Part shown: positions 62,359 through 64,000 of the stretch, piece after piece | How positions within the stretch are numbered: the first letter of the stretch is position 1 | Layout of the letters: every line of letters starts with the position of its first letter | NCBI RefSeq assembly: GCF_021043395.1 | Contig: NZ_JAJNKE010000022.1 | Location: forward strand, 1-64,000 | DNA: 64,000 nt | DNA from: Clostridium guangxiense | Lineage (GTDB): Bacteria > Bacillota > Clostridia > Clostridiales > Clostridiaceae | Direction of reading: 5' to 3' | Translations under genes and position numbers: made by a program | Notes under the pieces: model-generated | What the model was told of the DNA's origin: nothing | The model's database searches: none | The model's input: the letters and a program-made list of their open reading frames with translations, nothing else

Positions 62359-63335
62359 TGGAAAAAAGTAATGCTCTTATTGAGATAAAAAATTTATCCA
62401 AGTTTTTTGTTATTAATAAAGGAATAACTTCTGTTAAAAAGAGCTATGTAAAGGCAGTAGATGATGTTTCGTTTGATATAAAAAAAGGTGAAACTTTAGG
62501 ACTTGTTGGAGAATCAGGCTGTGGGAAAACTACAACTGGAAGAACGATATTAAAGCTTTATGAACCAACAAGTGGGCAAATTATCTATGACGGCAAGGAT
62601 ATAGCAAAATTAAAAAATAAAGAAATGCTTCCATACAGAAGAAAGCTTCAAATGATATTTCAAGATCCATATGCTTCTTTAAATTCAAGAATGACAGTTG
62701 GAGACATAATAGGAGAGCCAATAGAAATTCATAAGTTAATGAGTAAGAAAGAAGAGAAAGAAAGAGTTCAGTATTTATTAAGCAGAGTTGGATTAAATTC
62801 GGACCATGCAAATAGATATCCTCACGAGTTTTCAGGTGGACAAAGGCAGAGAATTGGCATAGCGAGAGCACTTGCAGTTGAACCAGAATTTATTGTTTGC
62901 GATGAGCCTATTTCAGCACTTGACGTATCAATACAGGCACAGGTTGTAAATATGCTTGAAGATCTTCAGCAGGATTTAGGACTTACTTATTTGTTTATAG
63001 CACATGATTTATCTATGGTAAAGCATATATCAAATAAAATAGGTGTTATGTATTTGGGTAAATTAGTTGAAATAGCAGAAAGTAATGAGCTTTATAAAAA
63101 TCCATTACACCCATACACAAAAGCTCTTCTTTCAGCGATACCAGTTCCAGACCCAGATATGGCAGAAAAGAATAAAAGAATAATATTGAAGGGGGAAATA
63201 CCGTCACCAATAGATCCTCCAAAGGGCTGTAGATTTAGAGGTAGATGCAGATATGCTAAACCAGAATGTGCAGAAAGTGATTTTGAGCTTAAAGATGTAG
63301 GTGGCGGACACAAAGTTGCTTGTAATTTATATTAA
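62358..63335 (+). CDS. oppF: Oligopeptide ABC transporter ATPase OppF, copy 2
   Basis: A 325-residue paralogue of OppF copy 1 with all ATPase motifs (GESGCGKTT, FSGGQRQRIG, FIVCDEPISALD) and the cysteine-rich end CRFRGRCRYAKPEC. It ends Leu-Tyr-TAA, two residues shorter than copy 1, and shows the unaltered end of the gene. The oppA2 gene follows after 28 bases. Confidence 0.95.
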   Translation: MEKSNALIEIKNLSKFFVINKGITSVKKSYVKAVDDVSFDIKKGETLGLVGESGCGKTTTGRTILKLYEPTSGQIIYDGKDIAKLKNKEMLPYRRKLQMIFQDPYASLNSRMTVGDIIGEPIEIHKLMSKKEEKERVQYLLSRVGLNSDHANRYPHEFSGGQRQRIGIARALAVEPEFIVCDEPISALDVSIQAQVVNMLEDLQQDLGLTYLFIAHDLSMVKHISNKIGVMYLGKLVEIAESNELYKNPLHPYTKALLSAIPVPDPDMAEKNKRIILKGEIPSPIDPPKGCRFRGRCRYAKPECAESDFELKDVGGGHKVACNLY

Positions 63336-63363
63336 ATTAAAATATATTTAAGGGGGAAATTAA

Positions 63364-64000
63364 ATGTTAAAAGGTAGAAAATCAAAAATTGTCGCTTTAA
63401 TTACGTCTACTTTAGTAATAGGATCATTGTTAAGTGGATGTGGGAGTCAGTCAACAACAAAGAATACTCAACAAGCCATAACATATAATTTAGGAGCAAA
63501 TCCTAAAACAATAGATCCAGGCTTGAATAGTTCTGTTGAAGGTGGAATAGTAATAGCCAATGCCTTCGAAGGTCTTACAGAGGTTGATGCAAATAATCAA
63601 CCACATCCAGGAATTGCAAAGAGTTGGGATGAATCTGACGGTGGAAAACATTACGTTTTTCATTTAAGAAAAAATGCTAAATGGTCAGATGGAAAAGTTG
63701 TAACTGCAAAGGATTTTGAATATGCATGGAAGAGAGCGTTAGCTCCAGAAACAGCATCTGATTACGCATATCAACTTTATTATTTAAAAAATGGTGAAGC
63801 ATATAATGGTAATAAGGTTTCAGCTGATCAAGTTGGGGTAAAAGCAACAGATGATTATACTCTTGATGTTCAACTTGAAAATCCAACACCATACTTCTTA
63901 TCGCTATTAGCATTCCAGACTTATATGCCATTGAGACAAGACATTGTAAGTAAAAATGCAAATGGTTGGGCATTGAAAGCATCAACTTATGTTTCAGACG
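63364..64000 (+). CDS. oppA: Oligopeptide-binding lipoprotein OppA, copy 2 (cut by window end)
   Basis: The first 212 residues of a second OppA. The signal peptide has lipobox LLSGC (Cys26). The mature part begins QSTTKNTQQAITYNLGANPK and then follows OppA copy 1 closely (WKRALAPETASDYAYQLYYL). RBS AAGGGGG precedes ATG 63364. The gene is still open at the window edge. Its close spacing to oppF2 shows the ancestral operon order oppBCDFA. Confidence 0.93.
   Translation, partial: MLKGRKSKIVALITSTLVIGSLLSGCGSQSTTKNTQQAITYNLGANPKTIDPGLNSSVEGGIVIANAFEGLTEVDANNQPHPGIAKSWDESDGGKHYVFHLRKNAKWSDGKVVTAKDFEYAWKRALAPETASDYAYQLYYLKNGEAYNGNKVSADQVGVKATDDYTLDVQLENPTPYFLSLLAFQTYMPLRQDIVSKNANGWALKASTYVSD

Overview
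The window looks like the chromosome of a low-GC, strictly anaerobic, butyrate-forming Clostridium. The supporting signs are very A+T-rich DNA, strong AGGAGG-type ribosome binding sites with frequent TTG/GTG starts, a butyrate kinase, a rubrerythrin, 2-hydroxyacyl-CoA dehydratase/activase proteins, a PRD regulator and an FMN-riboswitch rib operon. I see no rRNA, tRNA, CRISPR array, prophage or transposase gene. The species cannot be fixed from the sequence alone; a C. acetobutylicum-like organism is my inference.

Layout. 0.1-5 kb: a basic amino acid decarboxylase, a broken MarR-type gene, an ABC-2 exporter with its MerR-type regulator. 5-10.5 kb: radical SAM protein, rubrerythrin, butyrate kinase (with a cre-like operator), a serine hydrolase and a membrane-anchored phosphoesterase, closed by a nested palindrome. 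10.8-15.6 kb: a three-gene ABC-2 exporter and, convergent to it, NAD-type malic enzyme. 15.6-22.8 kb: a decaying sugar/vitamin region with a deleted GH42 beta-galactosidase, an intact and a broken Gfo/Idh/MocA oxidoreductase, a PRD regulator, and an ECF transporter whose S-component and second ATPase are truncated. 22.8-28 kb: an isochorismatase-family hydrolase, a zinc-ribbon membrane protein, and a two-component system with an unknown third gene. 28-33.4 kb: vitamin block, with FMN riboswitch-ribD-ribE-ribBA-ribH, then pdxS-pdxT. 33.5-39.4 kb: chemoreceptor, YtrA-type GntR regulator with a DUF1648-type membrane protein, and a WG-repeat protein with a triplicated unknown domain. 39.5-42.4 kb: dehydratase subunit plus a dehydratase-activase fusion. 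42.8-47.5 kb: ftsH, helD (overlapping) and a small alarmone synthetase. 47.6-52.4 kb: MFS remnant, PhzF-like isomerase, RmlD-like reductase, AAC(6')-like acetyltransferase, a Ser/Gln-rich protein and a DUF692 (MNIO-type) protein. 52.8-64 kb: two tandem oligopeptide permease operons, oppBCDF-oppA, the second cut by the window edge.

The feature most worth following up is not a gene. Seven copies of a non-coding, inverted-repeat element family lie in intergenic spaces (1-126, 13450-13932, 15638-15737, 23970-24307, 49895-50329, 56668-56996, 56995-57144). They share outer ends resembling TATAGATAGACAACTTGAAA and come in at least three core types. The largest core (367 bp) is a chain of eight or nine different hairpins separated by GGTGAAGG-like spacers in the left half and CCTTCACC-like spacers in the right half, so that the whole core is itself an inverted repeat. 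Two full copies 36 kb apart differ at only four core positions by my count. One copy abuts oppF1, supplies its stop codon and separates it from oppA1, while the paralogous oppF2-oppA2 junction is uninterrupted. This indicates mobility, presumably driven in trans because no transposase is present.
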